From Bremia lactucae (taxonomy: Eukaryota; Oomycota; Peronosporomycetes; Peronosporales; Peronosporaceae): a DNA stretch of 37,076 bases. The stretch lies in NCBI RefSeq assembly GCF_004359215.1, contig NW_027152029.1, positions 231,723-268,798 on the forward strand. The letters run 5' to 3'. The notes beneath the pieces were generated by a model. The model worked only from the letters and a program-made list of their open reading frames with translations. It did not search any database and was not told where the DNA came from. The translations under genes were made by a program, and so were the position numbers. This document shows positions 29,164 through 37,076 of the stretch, piece after piece (within the stretch, counting starts at the first letter, position 1; each line of letters begins with the position of its first letter).

Positions 29164-30522
29164 TCCGTTTTTCTGGGTGGTCGCTTCTTTTCCTCAGACT
29201 CCCCTGTATGGAAAAGGTCAGAGAAATCAGTTGTCTCGTGAAGAACTGTACGCTTCTTGACGATAGGAGTGACGGTGGGACCTGTCGAATTAACGTAGGA
29301 AGCGGTTGCAGTCAAAGAAGGGTTTATCGATGCAAAGAAAGCGATGACCGCATAAAAGGAGATGATCAGATCGTCCATGCAACGGAGCTTTGCCTCAAGG
29401 TCCGCACTCCCTACACTCTTGTTCTCCTGCCTCAGATCATCGCACGTCTTGATAATGCGCTCTTTCAATTCGTCGGTCGTCGTTGACATGACTTTCAGTG
29501 TCTTGAAGATACTTAGCTGCAGGTCACTGGTTTGTGGCTTGATCCCTTGTTGATAGCCAGACATGTTATTACGCCCCTCGTTGCGGTCTTGTAACAGGGC
29601 AAATATTTGCTGTGCCCCTTGCTCAACGTCACGAAAACTAACATGCTTGAAGAGGTTAATAATGTTGTCCAGTCTTCCTGCCAGCATGATGTCATACTCG
29701 CTGTAGATCTGTAGTTCGTGACGAATGGTCACTTGTCCACGTTCCTGCGACCCAATGGCATATAACACCTGGTTGTGAATAGCTCTAGTAGAGTCAGATG
29801 GCCGGCTATCCGGAAGCGATTTGAGAGGTGTCCTTGCACGAGAAATGAAGACGGGGTTTTGTGCGTAGCTTGCTTCCACTTTCATTTGCATCAGCTTCTT
29901 CTTATCGGTCAATCCACTAGCTATCTTGAATGCTCGTGATGGTAAGTCACCAAGGCAAGTTACAGATAGTTTACTGCATCCAGTCAGAGCGCAGATAACC
30001 ATGAGCTCACTTATCAATTCCTGGAAAACGAGATTCAAGTATCACGCGCTCATAATCGGATGCGAAATTGACAGGAAGAACATTGATACAAGCTATCCCT
30101 CGTGTTATAAGAGAATAGCTGCATGTCATGACGTCCATCACTTCTTGCAATCTGGATTCATCGCCAAGAGACAACATCTGTCCGAGCACTTGTACGGATG
30201 GTGTGAAACCGTCAACGGTATCAGGATCGAACGCAGAGGCGGATGCAATTGGTGGGAGGATCTTGGAGGAGTAAGGTTCCTGCCCGATCATAATGTTATT
30301 AAGAGGCAGGTAATCTGATATCATAAACAGATAGCGCTTGATTCTTATATCAACTGGTTTCATGATTGCCGCTTCGCATGCAGCCAGATATCTGCCTGTC
30401 TTTTCTCTCATGTCTTGCCTGTGTGTTTCAATGATGTTAGAGAAGTCAGGCAAGTCTAATCTCAGATGATCAGGGGCGTCATGAAGTCTTATCGATCCGT
30501 GGATGTTCGTTAGGACTCTCAT
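29164..30522 (-). pseudogene. UDG-superfamily-like protein with long C-terminal extension (virus-like), frameshifted
   Basis: From ATG 30522 the frame has LPLNNIMIGQEPYSSKILPP, resembling motif A (GQDPY) of family-1 uracil-DNA glycosylases. TPSVQVLGQMLSL, GIACINVLPVNFASD (compare the core strand G-V-L-L-L-N-T) and, after a frameshift near 30030, LSVTCLGDLPSRAF complete the usual order. The H-P-S-P motif is not seen, so catalysis is doubtful. About 250 further residues are helical, with a Lys/Glu/Arg-rich tail (GESEEKKRPPRK) that runs into the gap. UDG-fold proteins without full activity serve as replication factors in some large DNA viruses. Assignment to a virus group is not possible here. 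Moderately sure of the fold, unsure of the source. Confidence 0.5.
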
Positions 30523-30599
30523 AACGGTGGTCGAGCGATAACAACTTAGCTCGAACTTTTAAAATGCACTCGCGGATAGAGGATGGATGCTGACGTCCA

Positions 30600-31389
30600 T
30601 CATTCTGCTGGCTCTTCAGCAGTAGTCATTGCCTTTGCCTTGGCAGTCAACCTCGCGAGAAGGCGATCCGTGGTATCCTTGCCACTGCTCTCGAACACAA
30701 CAGCCTTGGTCAGAGGTGGCGAACGCTTCTCTGTTAGGTCGCAAACCTGCATGCTCTTGAGACTGAGAGTGATGTTACGACGACTGCTTACACCATAGTC
30801 CTTCGAGCGCTTTAGGGTCATCTCGACACCAACAACGCCAATGACGTTGCTCTTGATCTGGCGAATCACGTGCATAAGATTCTTATCGGCACTACCATGA
30901 ATGACGGCCTTGCCCTTAATGGACATGAGGACAGGAACATGGTAATTATTCGTAATGTTGGCAGTCGTCCAGACATAGCCATTGAAGCAGTTGTTACGTT
31001 CACCCATTCCAGCAATGACATATATTTGCGCCAAGGACCAACGATCCAGTTGTAGCGCGATTCAGGGATGCCGACGGACGCATACGTACCCATGTAGCAG
31101 GGGCCACCCCAGTAATGGTGTTCATAGATTTACCGGGAATTCCGATGTTCTCCCGGTACTCAACTATTGCGTCGTCAAAGCAGAACATGCTTGTAGCCTC
31201 ACCGGTACTCCATGAGATGCCGGCCCGGAGGGTGTAGACAGGTCTGTTGGACTGAGATCGCTTCAACCTCGAAGAGATGTCCTCTTCGTCACTCAGAACA
31301 ACGTTAGGCTCACCGTCATCAAGCTCGTCCGGATCGTATGTCGCCAACAAGATGGCTCTCCTCGTTGAGATGTAGGTGCCGAGAGGTCC
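30600..31389 (-). pseudogene. Unidentified virus-like gene, frameshifted, upstream of the UDG-like gene
   Basis: On minus, three frames follow one another: STRRAILLATYDPDELDDGE and RLKRSQSNRPVYTLRAGISW, then GPCYMGTYASVGIPESRYNW, then ERNNCFNGYVWTTANITNNY, VPVLMSIKGKAVIHGSADKN and KSNVIGVVGVEMTLKRSKDY, ending TTAEEPAE-stop at 30600. The switches at about 31100 and 31040 mark it as a decayed gene. The 5' end is cut at about 31389, where an inverted repeat begins. It lies 78 bp upstream of the UDG-like start on the same strand, so the two may have been one transcription unit. No family recognised; not retroelement-like. Confidence 0.5.
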
Positions 31390-31552
31390 CACCGTCACTC
31401 CTATCGTCTAGAAGCGTACAGTTCTTCACGAGACAACTGATTTCTCTGACCTTTTCCATACAGGGGAGTCTGAGGAAAAGAAGCGACCACCCAGAAAAAA
31501 CGGAGGTGAAGAAGCCACCAAGCGTCGCGCGCACTCAATGGCGTCGGAGAAA
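31386..31552 (+). repeat. Inverted second copy of the UDG-like gene's 3' end
   Basis: Bases 31386-31504 match the reverse complement of 29164-29283 with, by eye, one substitution (AAG to TAG) and one A-run indel. The plus-strand frame continues past the gap-truncated copy with ATKRRAHSMASEK then TGA at 31550-31552, so it supplies the natural end of that gene. The facing arms are about 2.1 kb apart. Confidence 0.85.
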
Positions 31553-32012
31553 TGATAACTCCAACAAGAGTGGCGGTTCCAATCGTGCTGGAACTCCAAA
31601 TCCAGATGACGATGTAGTCAGCACCACTAGTCTTGGATCAGCGGACTATGTGGACGATGCGAAGGGGAGCCATCAAGAGTTAGAGCAAGATGAATATGAC
31701 TTGCTCCCATCCGAATTCAATGTGGGACTCAGCCTGGAATCCATTAAACCTAGCGGTGTTTCATCAGGTGCAAGGCCAGTGACTCCCGTTAATACGTCAG
31801 ATGTTCGTCGAACCAGACGCCGTGTGCCAGTGTGTGCACCATCACGAGGCAACAACAATGTCGGGACGTCATCGGCTTCTGATGCATCCGTGACATCAAG
31901 CTCCGCTAGTACGCAGTTCCGTGTTGTAAGGCGTAGGTCCGGACCGTCATCCGTTGCCTCGAACAGCTCTAGCGCTAGTGTTCCTCTTGTCCGTCGCCGT
32001 TGTGGTCGTTAG
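31535..32012 (+). pseudogene. Ser/Arg-rich virus-like ORF following the UDG-like tail
   Basis: The open frame, which extends left into the repeat, reads NKSGGSNRAGTPNPDDDVVS, GSADYVDDAKGSHQELEQDE, YDLLPSEFNVGLSLESIKPS and then RRTRRRVPVCAPSRG, TQFRVVRRRSGPSS and PLVRRRCGR-stop. It has an acidic first half and a basic, serine-rich second half with repeated VRRR. It overlaps the end of the UDG-like copy. No ATG is in this frame at the natural position, but ATGGCGTCGGAG at 31539 in the neighbouring frame suggests a lost start. Low-complexity composition precludes assignment; a nucleic-acid-binding or structural role is only a guess. Confidence 0.4.
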
Positions 32013-32062
32013 CATCTCTGGGTTTTTAAAAGCTTCGGACAATGATGATGTTCGACACAATT

Positions 32063-32500
32063 TGTAACGGGGTGTATCGTTACATGAAATTAACAATAAA
32101 AGATTGTTAATTAATATTATCCAAAAGGTAGATAATATTTGGAGGATATTACTTTATATAGTAATGTTCAGAATTCTTATCCATAAATAGGTATAGCCCA
32201 TTATATCTATTTATTCCGCAGACTAATCAGCTGTAGATGTAAACAAAAGAGAGATACAGATAAGATAAGAATTCATTTGCATTTTTAGTACTAGTTTATA
32301 AATAAGTTAGCATTTACAAGATAGATAGAAGAGATACTTAATTATATTAATACAGTTTTCATTTAACCTTCCTTAAGCTAGTTGCCTTAAAGAGAAGTCT
32401 TCCTCTGCACGTACTAGTGTACGTGAAATAACGTAGGGCACCCCTCGCAACTGAAGCAGTGCGAAGTAGACTTGTACTGAAGCAGTACAACTTGTAGTGC
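32063..32500 (+). repeat. A-family LTR lacking its last about 11 bp
   Basis: Starts TGTAACGGGGTGTATCG and follows the A LTR to GTAGTGC, where CCCGTTACA should follow but GCATTAAAAA does. No pol sequence of its own lies on either side. It is a truncated solo LTR immediately 3' of the virus-like cluster. Confidence 0.88.
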
Positions 32501-32911
32501 GCATTAAAAAAATGATTTATAATTTCAGTTATGCCTTTTATACAAAAATATCAATATTATAACGTTTTATATTAAACAGACATTAGAACGAAAGAAAACA
32601 CATAAAAAAACTATAAATAATATTGATAATATGCTTCAAGAATTTCTTTTAATTATTTTCAAATTTTGCAGGTTATCGACTACAGTTTAAAGGACGTATG
32701 TATATTAATGATGCATTAAATCTTCACTTTGATTAGAATCTTTTTTATAACTTCTTATAAAAAGTGCCAAGTAGACTTGTACTGAAGCAGTACAACTTGT
32801 TTAGATTGCATGTGTAAGTTTTCTAAAGACTAATATACTTTCCAATTTCCTTCCTGACTACAAGTTGTCTTCTCTGCTATAATATATCTACAGGTTATGA
32901 GCCCAATTACG
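32501..32911. other. AT-rich noncoding DNA with a displaced LTR-end repeat
   Basis: Strongly AT-rich, no gene. Bases 32762-32800 (AAGTAGACTTGTACTGAAGC and following AGTACAACTTGT) repeat the LTR end at 32462-32497 almost exactly, 300 bp away. The left edge of the 32912 gap lies here. Confidence 0.7.
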
Positions 32912-33011
32912 NNNNNNNNNNNNNNNNNNNNNNNNNNNNNNNNNNNNNNNNNNNNNNNNNNNNNNNNNNNNNNNNNNNNNNNNNNNNNNNNNNNNNNNNN
33001 NNNNNNNNNNN
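32912..33011. other. Assembly gap (100 N)
   Basis: Separates the AT-rich repeat zone from the 3' end of the zinc-finger gene. Confidence 0.98.
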
Positions 33012-33045
33012 TTTTAATTGTGAACAATTTACGAGACAGGTTTTC

Positions 33046-34704
33046 TTATGACAACACATTTGGCTGCCCAAAGAAGGCCGGGAATCTTGTACTATGCTTG
33101 GACGCAAAGCGGATGTTTGGGCGGATTGACAACACCTCTGGACCTCCACTTCCCGAGCTACCGCTTGCTGTTCCTGGTTCAGAAGAGGCGATTGACGTTG
33201 ATAACGCACATGATATAGGTATCGCATCACTGCTAGTATTATGTCTTATTGCGACAGTCGACGGCGGCTTGCAAGAGAGCTCATGCCGAAGCGGACATGC
33301 GCTTCCTTGTTGGCAAAATCCATTCGTAAAAGCCTCGCATAGATCTGCTGTCACACTGACTTTAACGTGGCGGTATTTGCAGCTTTCGCGTGTACAAAAC
33401 CCACGCAGAAACATTTTGCAATCCGGAGCCTTATTCTGCAGAAGCAATTACAGGATAGGCACATAAAAGCGTTAATTATCCTACCAGCAGCCAACATCAA
33501 AATGAACATAATGCTCATCGCCAGTGTTAAAGCTTCACAGCGCAAATGCACAAAATCTGTATCCACCTCGTCATGTAGATGCGAGAGAAGGCATTCAGTG
33601 TCTTTGCACTCGTTTTTCATAAACTTTCGGCACATCGCAACCCGCCGACTGTCATGAATAAATCTGCATTTATCTTTCTTCTTGCAGTAGCCTATTGAGT
33701 GCAGCAAAATTTTCATATATTATTCAAATCTGCACTTCACCGTTGTAAGATTAGTGAGCTGAAAAGCACGACTTGCCAAATCGATTATATAAGGAGCAAT
33801 ACACAGTGCGAACGGCACCGATTCTTTTCTTCAAAACGCGCTCGGATCTAGCTCGTTCAATCGTGGCTTTAGCCCGGACGAGGCTAGCTTTCGGCAACAC
33901 AGAAATCAATTATCGAAATAGTTATTGCGGTCTATCAAAATGCAATAACACTTACGCGGCACGAGCAGCTCCGTTTATGATTGAAGTCCCCATCATCCCC
34001 CGCCGGTGTGCGATATTTGCCTTGCGTTCATCCTTGGAACAGCGCTTTAGCAGTTTGCCGCCGTTCGCAACGATATACATTTCCCCACCTATATGGACAT
34101 AATGTACTTGTTTCCACAATCGATTGTTAATTCAATATAATAAGCGCCAGATATAGTTCGAGCACACCATTTTTCGAGTGGGTTTGGGTTAGAATAGGCT
34201 TTGCATCTACTGGAGCTTGCGATCTTCGGGTCATCGTCGGCTTCTTCACTACCGCCCGAACGAGACCAAAGCCACCATTGACCATGGCATACTCACCATC
34301 TTTTGGTACTTGGACCTGTATACTATTGCATTTACTGGCCGTCATTTTTACCTGTCGTTGCCAGCTCGACTCAGTTAGGAATCAATCGCTCTCGCTTTTG
34401 GTAGATCACATACCGGCCTTTTGCACGGCTTGTTTTTTGCCGACGCCAATGACGGATCCGTATAATCTTTACGTCTCCATACCTTATTTATACTCCTTTC
34501 AACAACGTCGCTTCGCTTCGTAGCCGCATCAGGCGATGAATAGCGATTCCACGAGCGATTCACAGGTCCAGCAACCGTATTAAAGCGGCCACGACTGGAT
34601 CTGTAGCGGTAATAATGTGTAGCTCTAGGCACTTGAGTCTGTGAATTGGCCTCCAACAGGTTCTTCATGGCCTGAATCTTGGCGCGCAATGTCGCCTCCT
34701 CCAT
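33046..34704 (-). CDS. ZC3H3-like CCCH zinc-finger protein, six exons
   Basis: Exons on minus: 34704-34414, 34351-34168, 34088-33956, 33883-33777, 33691-33567 and 33435-33046. All join in frame, giving 409 residues. The start MEEATLRAKIQAMKNLLEAN matches the short N-terminal helix of ZC3H3. Four CCCH fingers: C-x8-C-x5-C-x3-H (CSLYNRFGYCKKKDKCRFIH), CRKFMKNECKDTECLLSH, CKMFLRGFCTRESCKYRH and CEAFTNGFCQQGSACPLRH; the animal protein has five. It ends with an IRPNIRF motif and a short extension. ZC3H3 proteins act in nuclear poly(A) tail formation and mRNA export. Intron 1 has GTATGT, a CTAAC branch and ACAG; intron 4 is GC-AG (GCAAGT). Shares a divergent promoter with the SNARE gene. Orthology inferred from finger spacing and N-terminus. 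Confidence 0.86.
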
Positions 34705-34784
34705 CGCGGTTCAGTGTGTGCACGTCTAATTCTTTTTTAATAAAATTCTTCTGAAACTCCCTCTAAAATACGAAGTGACCAATC
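34705..34784. promoter_or_regulatory. 80-bp bidirectional promoter
   Basis: Only 80 bp separate the two start codons (34704 minus, 34785 plus). It contains a T/A-rich core (TTCTTTTTTAATAAAATTC) and must hold both 5' leaders, unless transcripts begin inside the opposite gene. No classical oomycete initiator is recognised with confidence. Confidence 0.7.
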
Positions 34785-36117
34785 ATGGACCGCACAAGCG
34801 ACTTTGTCGGCGTCACGGTGCTATTTGAAACTGGCCAAGCTCGACCGCACACCCACCGACCGCTATCTCGCGAAGCGCACCTTGCGCAGCATATCTCGGA
34901 CCAGCTGCGGCAACAAGAGTTGTGTTTGCGCGAGCTTCAGGGTTTCGTAGTAAAAAAATCCATTATCGTAGATGATCCGAGCGCACAAATTGCGAAGCTG
35001 ACCGATGTGCTAAAGAAAGAGCTGGGTGCCGTCGAGCGCAGTATTCACATGTTTCAGCAGGTTGTGAATGCGCAGCGAGGTCGTCATGAGCAGCATCATC
35101 AAGCGCACTTTAGTGTCGTCTGCCAGTCGTTGAAGTCGCGCTGCGCCAAAAGCGTCAAAGTCTTTCATGTAAGTAAAGCTATTCACGAGTCGCTAAAAAG
35201 CGATGTATGGCTGATTTCTGTCATTCATGTATAGCAAGCCTTGCAGCAACATACTGCAGCTATTCGCGAGCGAAGCTCGAGGCGCAGCAAATTCTCGCAT
35301 GGAGGAGGCAATTCCATGGTACATATCAACGCACCGCTCTTTACTCGCACAAATGCAACAGATTTAAGTGGGGATAAAGTGCTTTCAACGGACAATGGAT
35401 TACCTTATAAAACGCTTCAACGTCCATTGTCGAAACAAAGTGCCGCCGAAAGTGATTTTCGGGTATCACCCGCCATTTCGTCAAACAAACAAGGTATTCT
35501 GCTCATCAATTAATAAGGCTCATTACGTTCAGGTTATCCGACTAGTTAGTTGCATTTTTTCATGGTTAAGATCTGGATACTGCTCTACCGTTGAGACCGT
35601 CAGCTCCTGAAGTAAAGCTACGTCGTCGCGCCAACCTTGGAGCTAGTCCATTCATGCGTCAACGCATAACACCTTCGGAAAGTGGCACCGAAATGCAGTA
35701 TCAGCAATATCATCATCGTGAAGATACACAGACAAGATACAATAACGCGGCGCAGGTTGAGAGCACGATCGTAGAGGTAAGTGAGGTTTTATATGGATTT
35801 GTGCTGCATTGTACCTATCCTTTTTTATTCAGATCACAGGAATGTACACACGAATGGCAACGATGGTCTCTGAGCAAGGAGAGATCATCTCGCGCATCGA
35901 TGACGACATGAATCTAGCGTACGTGCAGCATCGATATCGCGATGTGTGCGTAGTATGTAATACGTGACAAATGCTTATTTTTAGACAAACTAATGTGGAA
36001 TCTGCGCATAACGAGCTGCTGAAGCTTTTTACCATGGTGCAAGGCAATCGCTCTTTAATTCTAAAGATCTTTCTCGTGCTGGTTCTTGTTATTCTGCTCT
36101 TCGTCGTCATTTTCTAA
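34785..36117 (+). CDS. SED5: Syntaxin-5/SED5-type Qa-SNARE, five exons
   Basis: Exons 34785-35168, 35235-35493, 35604-35776, 35833-35918 and 35985-36117 join in frame to 344 residues, the usual SED5 length. The MDRTSDF start, an N-terminal helical region (ELQGFVVKKSIIVDDPSAQI, LTDVLKKELGAVERSIHMFQ) and a variable linker lead to the SNARE helix (ESTIVEITGMYTRMATMVSE, QGEIISRIDDDMNLAQTNVE). The zero-layer Gln is in EQGE. The protein ends with a tail anchor (ILKIFLVLVLVILLFVVIF). SED5 mediates ER-Golgi and intra-Golgi fusion with Bet1, Bos1 and Ykt6-type partners. Four introns of 55-110 nt; introns 1 and 3 start GTAAGT. No damage is seen, so the gene is likely functional. Confidence 0.94.
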
Positions 36118-36321
36118 CTCGTAAATGTAAGCGAAAAGGGATAGCAAATTAATAAACGATAGAATCAATTTCTACACGGGAAATTCTTGTTATGGCGTCT
36201 TGCACGACGTCTAGTTAAAAAAGCTTCACCAGTTTTCAAGCACGAAATCTCGCAAGCTGGCATCCTAAACTTTGAACGAAAAGCTTTTGAACGAGCATTA
36301 GCAAGAAGACCATGTTTGCAC
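36118..36321. other. 3' flank of the SNARE gene and edge of element E
   Basis: Contains the SNARE 3' UTR. From 36163 a frame stays open into the antisense gene of element E (WRLARRLVKKASPVFKHEIS and on), but it has no start codon until 36322 and no match in copies A and D, so it is probably host flank read by chance. No LTR is seen, meaning that element E has lost its LTR side. Confidence 0.5.
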
Positions 36322-37076
36322 ATGTTTATGGCTCGCGCAACACTAGATGTTGCGGGTGCACGTGGTGATTCACCAAGTGAATACGACCCCTCTTTGGAGG
36401 TCGACTACGAATGCGAGTCGGACGAAATGGCCGACTCGGGAAGAAAGAACAGTCGCCTGATAGACGCCAGGCGGCTGACTATGAGCCTTCAAATGAGAGG
36501 GCTCATTCTAATATACGAGTTAATAGTCTGTTTGATTCCGACGATGAGGATGATTCCGGGAAGGGCTCGCATCTCTATTGAGATGCGGAATGCGATTGAC
36601 GATTTGGAATCGATTTACATGCGCCAGGGGCGCGTGTTTTCCGATGGACCTTCTGAGCCATTGGATGGGTCTCGTCATACTGACGGACGAGGCCCTCAAC
36701 GTCAGCAACCAGCTGGGAACGAGGCTCCTAGCTGTCATGTGAAGGTGGATAACCACGCCAGCGAAAAAGATAACTCGTTCGCTGCCCCTTCACATCACGG
36801 TAGCTCTGGATACGTTTCACAAGGAAACGTTGACCACCGTGGGAATCCACCAATGGTTGTGGTGGAGGAGGGAAAATTAGATCCGAACCGTATGTCGGAT
36901 CTAATGTCGAGGATCGACAAAATCGATCACTTCCTCCATGATTTGGAGGAGGGACTTGACCACGAGCGCGGCAAGCGTCGCTCGTTGGAGCAGACGGTGC
37001 AGGCTCACCATATCGAGCGGTTGGAAGACCGTTCGAAGAGTGCGTACTCCATGTTGGAGTACGAACGGAAATATCA
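36322..37076 (+). pseudogene. Antisense accessory gene of element E (aORF-E), runs off window
   Basis: Open to the window edge. DPSLEVDYECESDEMADSG is nearly identical to aORF-A. A small shift then makes the frame differ until GRARISIEMRNAIDDLESIY, and a deletion has removed the central domain with the CPCC motif. RVFSDGPSEPLDGSRHTDGR then matches A, followed by a clean, uninterrupted coiled coil (MSDLMSRIDKIDHFLHDLEE, RSLEQTVQAHHIERLEDRSK, SAYSMLEYERKY). By analogy, minus-strand pol should lie just right of the window. The 3' LTR expected to the left is absent. Confidence 0.72.

Noticed and set aside
33773..34102. 109-codon plus-strand ORF
   Set aside because: It lies opposite exons and an intron of the ZC3H3-like gene, which is supported by six in-frame exons and finger motifs.
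36163..36321. In-frame upstream extension of the antisense gene of element E
   Set aside because: No start codon, absent from copies A and D, and abuts the SNARE 3' end; best read as host flank.
1..37076. CRISPR arrays, tRNA or rRNA genes
   Set aside because: No regularly spaced direct repeats and no cloverleaf or rRNA signatures seen; the frequent short inverted repeats are irregular and element-bound.

Overview
The window looks like a repeat-rich, gene-poor stretch of an oomycete genome, most likely a downy mildew or a Phytophthora relative. This rests on the style of the Ty3/gypsy pol proteins, short 55-131 nt introns, compact divergent host genes and an oomycete-like LINE; no species is assigned. 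Three 100-N scaffold gaps lie at 20221-20320, 29064-29163 and 32912-33011. Only three host genes look intact: an EHD/dynamin-like GTPase (6814-8526 +), a six-exon ZC3H3-like CCCH zinc-finger gene (33046-34704 -) and a five-exon SED5/syntaxin-5 Qa-SNARE (34785-36117 +). The last two share an 80-bp divergent promoter.

Almost everything else is nested mobile DNA. Element A (1-6412 +) is a Ty3 chromovirus with gag, protease, RT-RNase H, integrase, GPY/F, chromodomain and a 3' LTR tipped by TGTAACGGGG...CCCCGTTACA. Element B (9077-14418) is a second Ty3 family with a truncated 5' LTR, no gag or protease, a damaged pol and an LTR at 13899 that also serves as 5' LTR of a tandem gag-protease unit (C, 14438-15826). 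A solo A-type LTR with a CTGAA target duplication is nested in B. Then follows a scrambled zone (15827-20220) with an inverted RT fragment, pol duplications, a 192-bp-arm palindrome and two head-to-head LTRs. 20321-23757 holds a decayed RT remnant and a LINE. Element D (about 23770-29063, minus strand) is an old A-like element whose 3' LTR is split by a pogo/Tigger-like transposon (24110-25919). 29164-32012 is a small cluster of broken virus-like genes, one resembling uracil-DNA glycosylase. An A-type LTR (32063) and an AT-rich zone follow.

Two observations deserve attention. First, these Ty3 elements carry a long accessory gene ANTISENSE to pol, between the chromodomain and the 3' LTR. It occurs in A (5844 to 4201), D (26163 to about 27760), at the right window edge (E, 36322-37076) and, in analogous form, in family B (13736 to 12566). 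It has an acidic N-terminus, a central domain with a GDxCPCC motif, an FSDGPS motif overlapping the sense chromodomain, and a C-terminal coiled coil. Second, the A-family elements are packed with short perfect inverted repeats (stems of 5-12 bp about every 30-40 bp) running through coding sequence, with some paired-arm covariation between copies. The host genes I read do not show this density. All element genes here carry frameshifts, stops or deletions, so these are dead or dying copies of recently active families.
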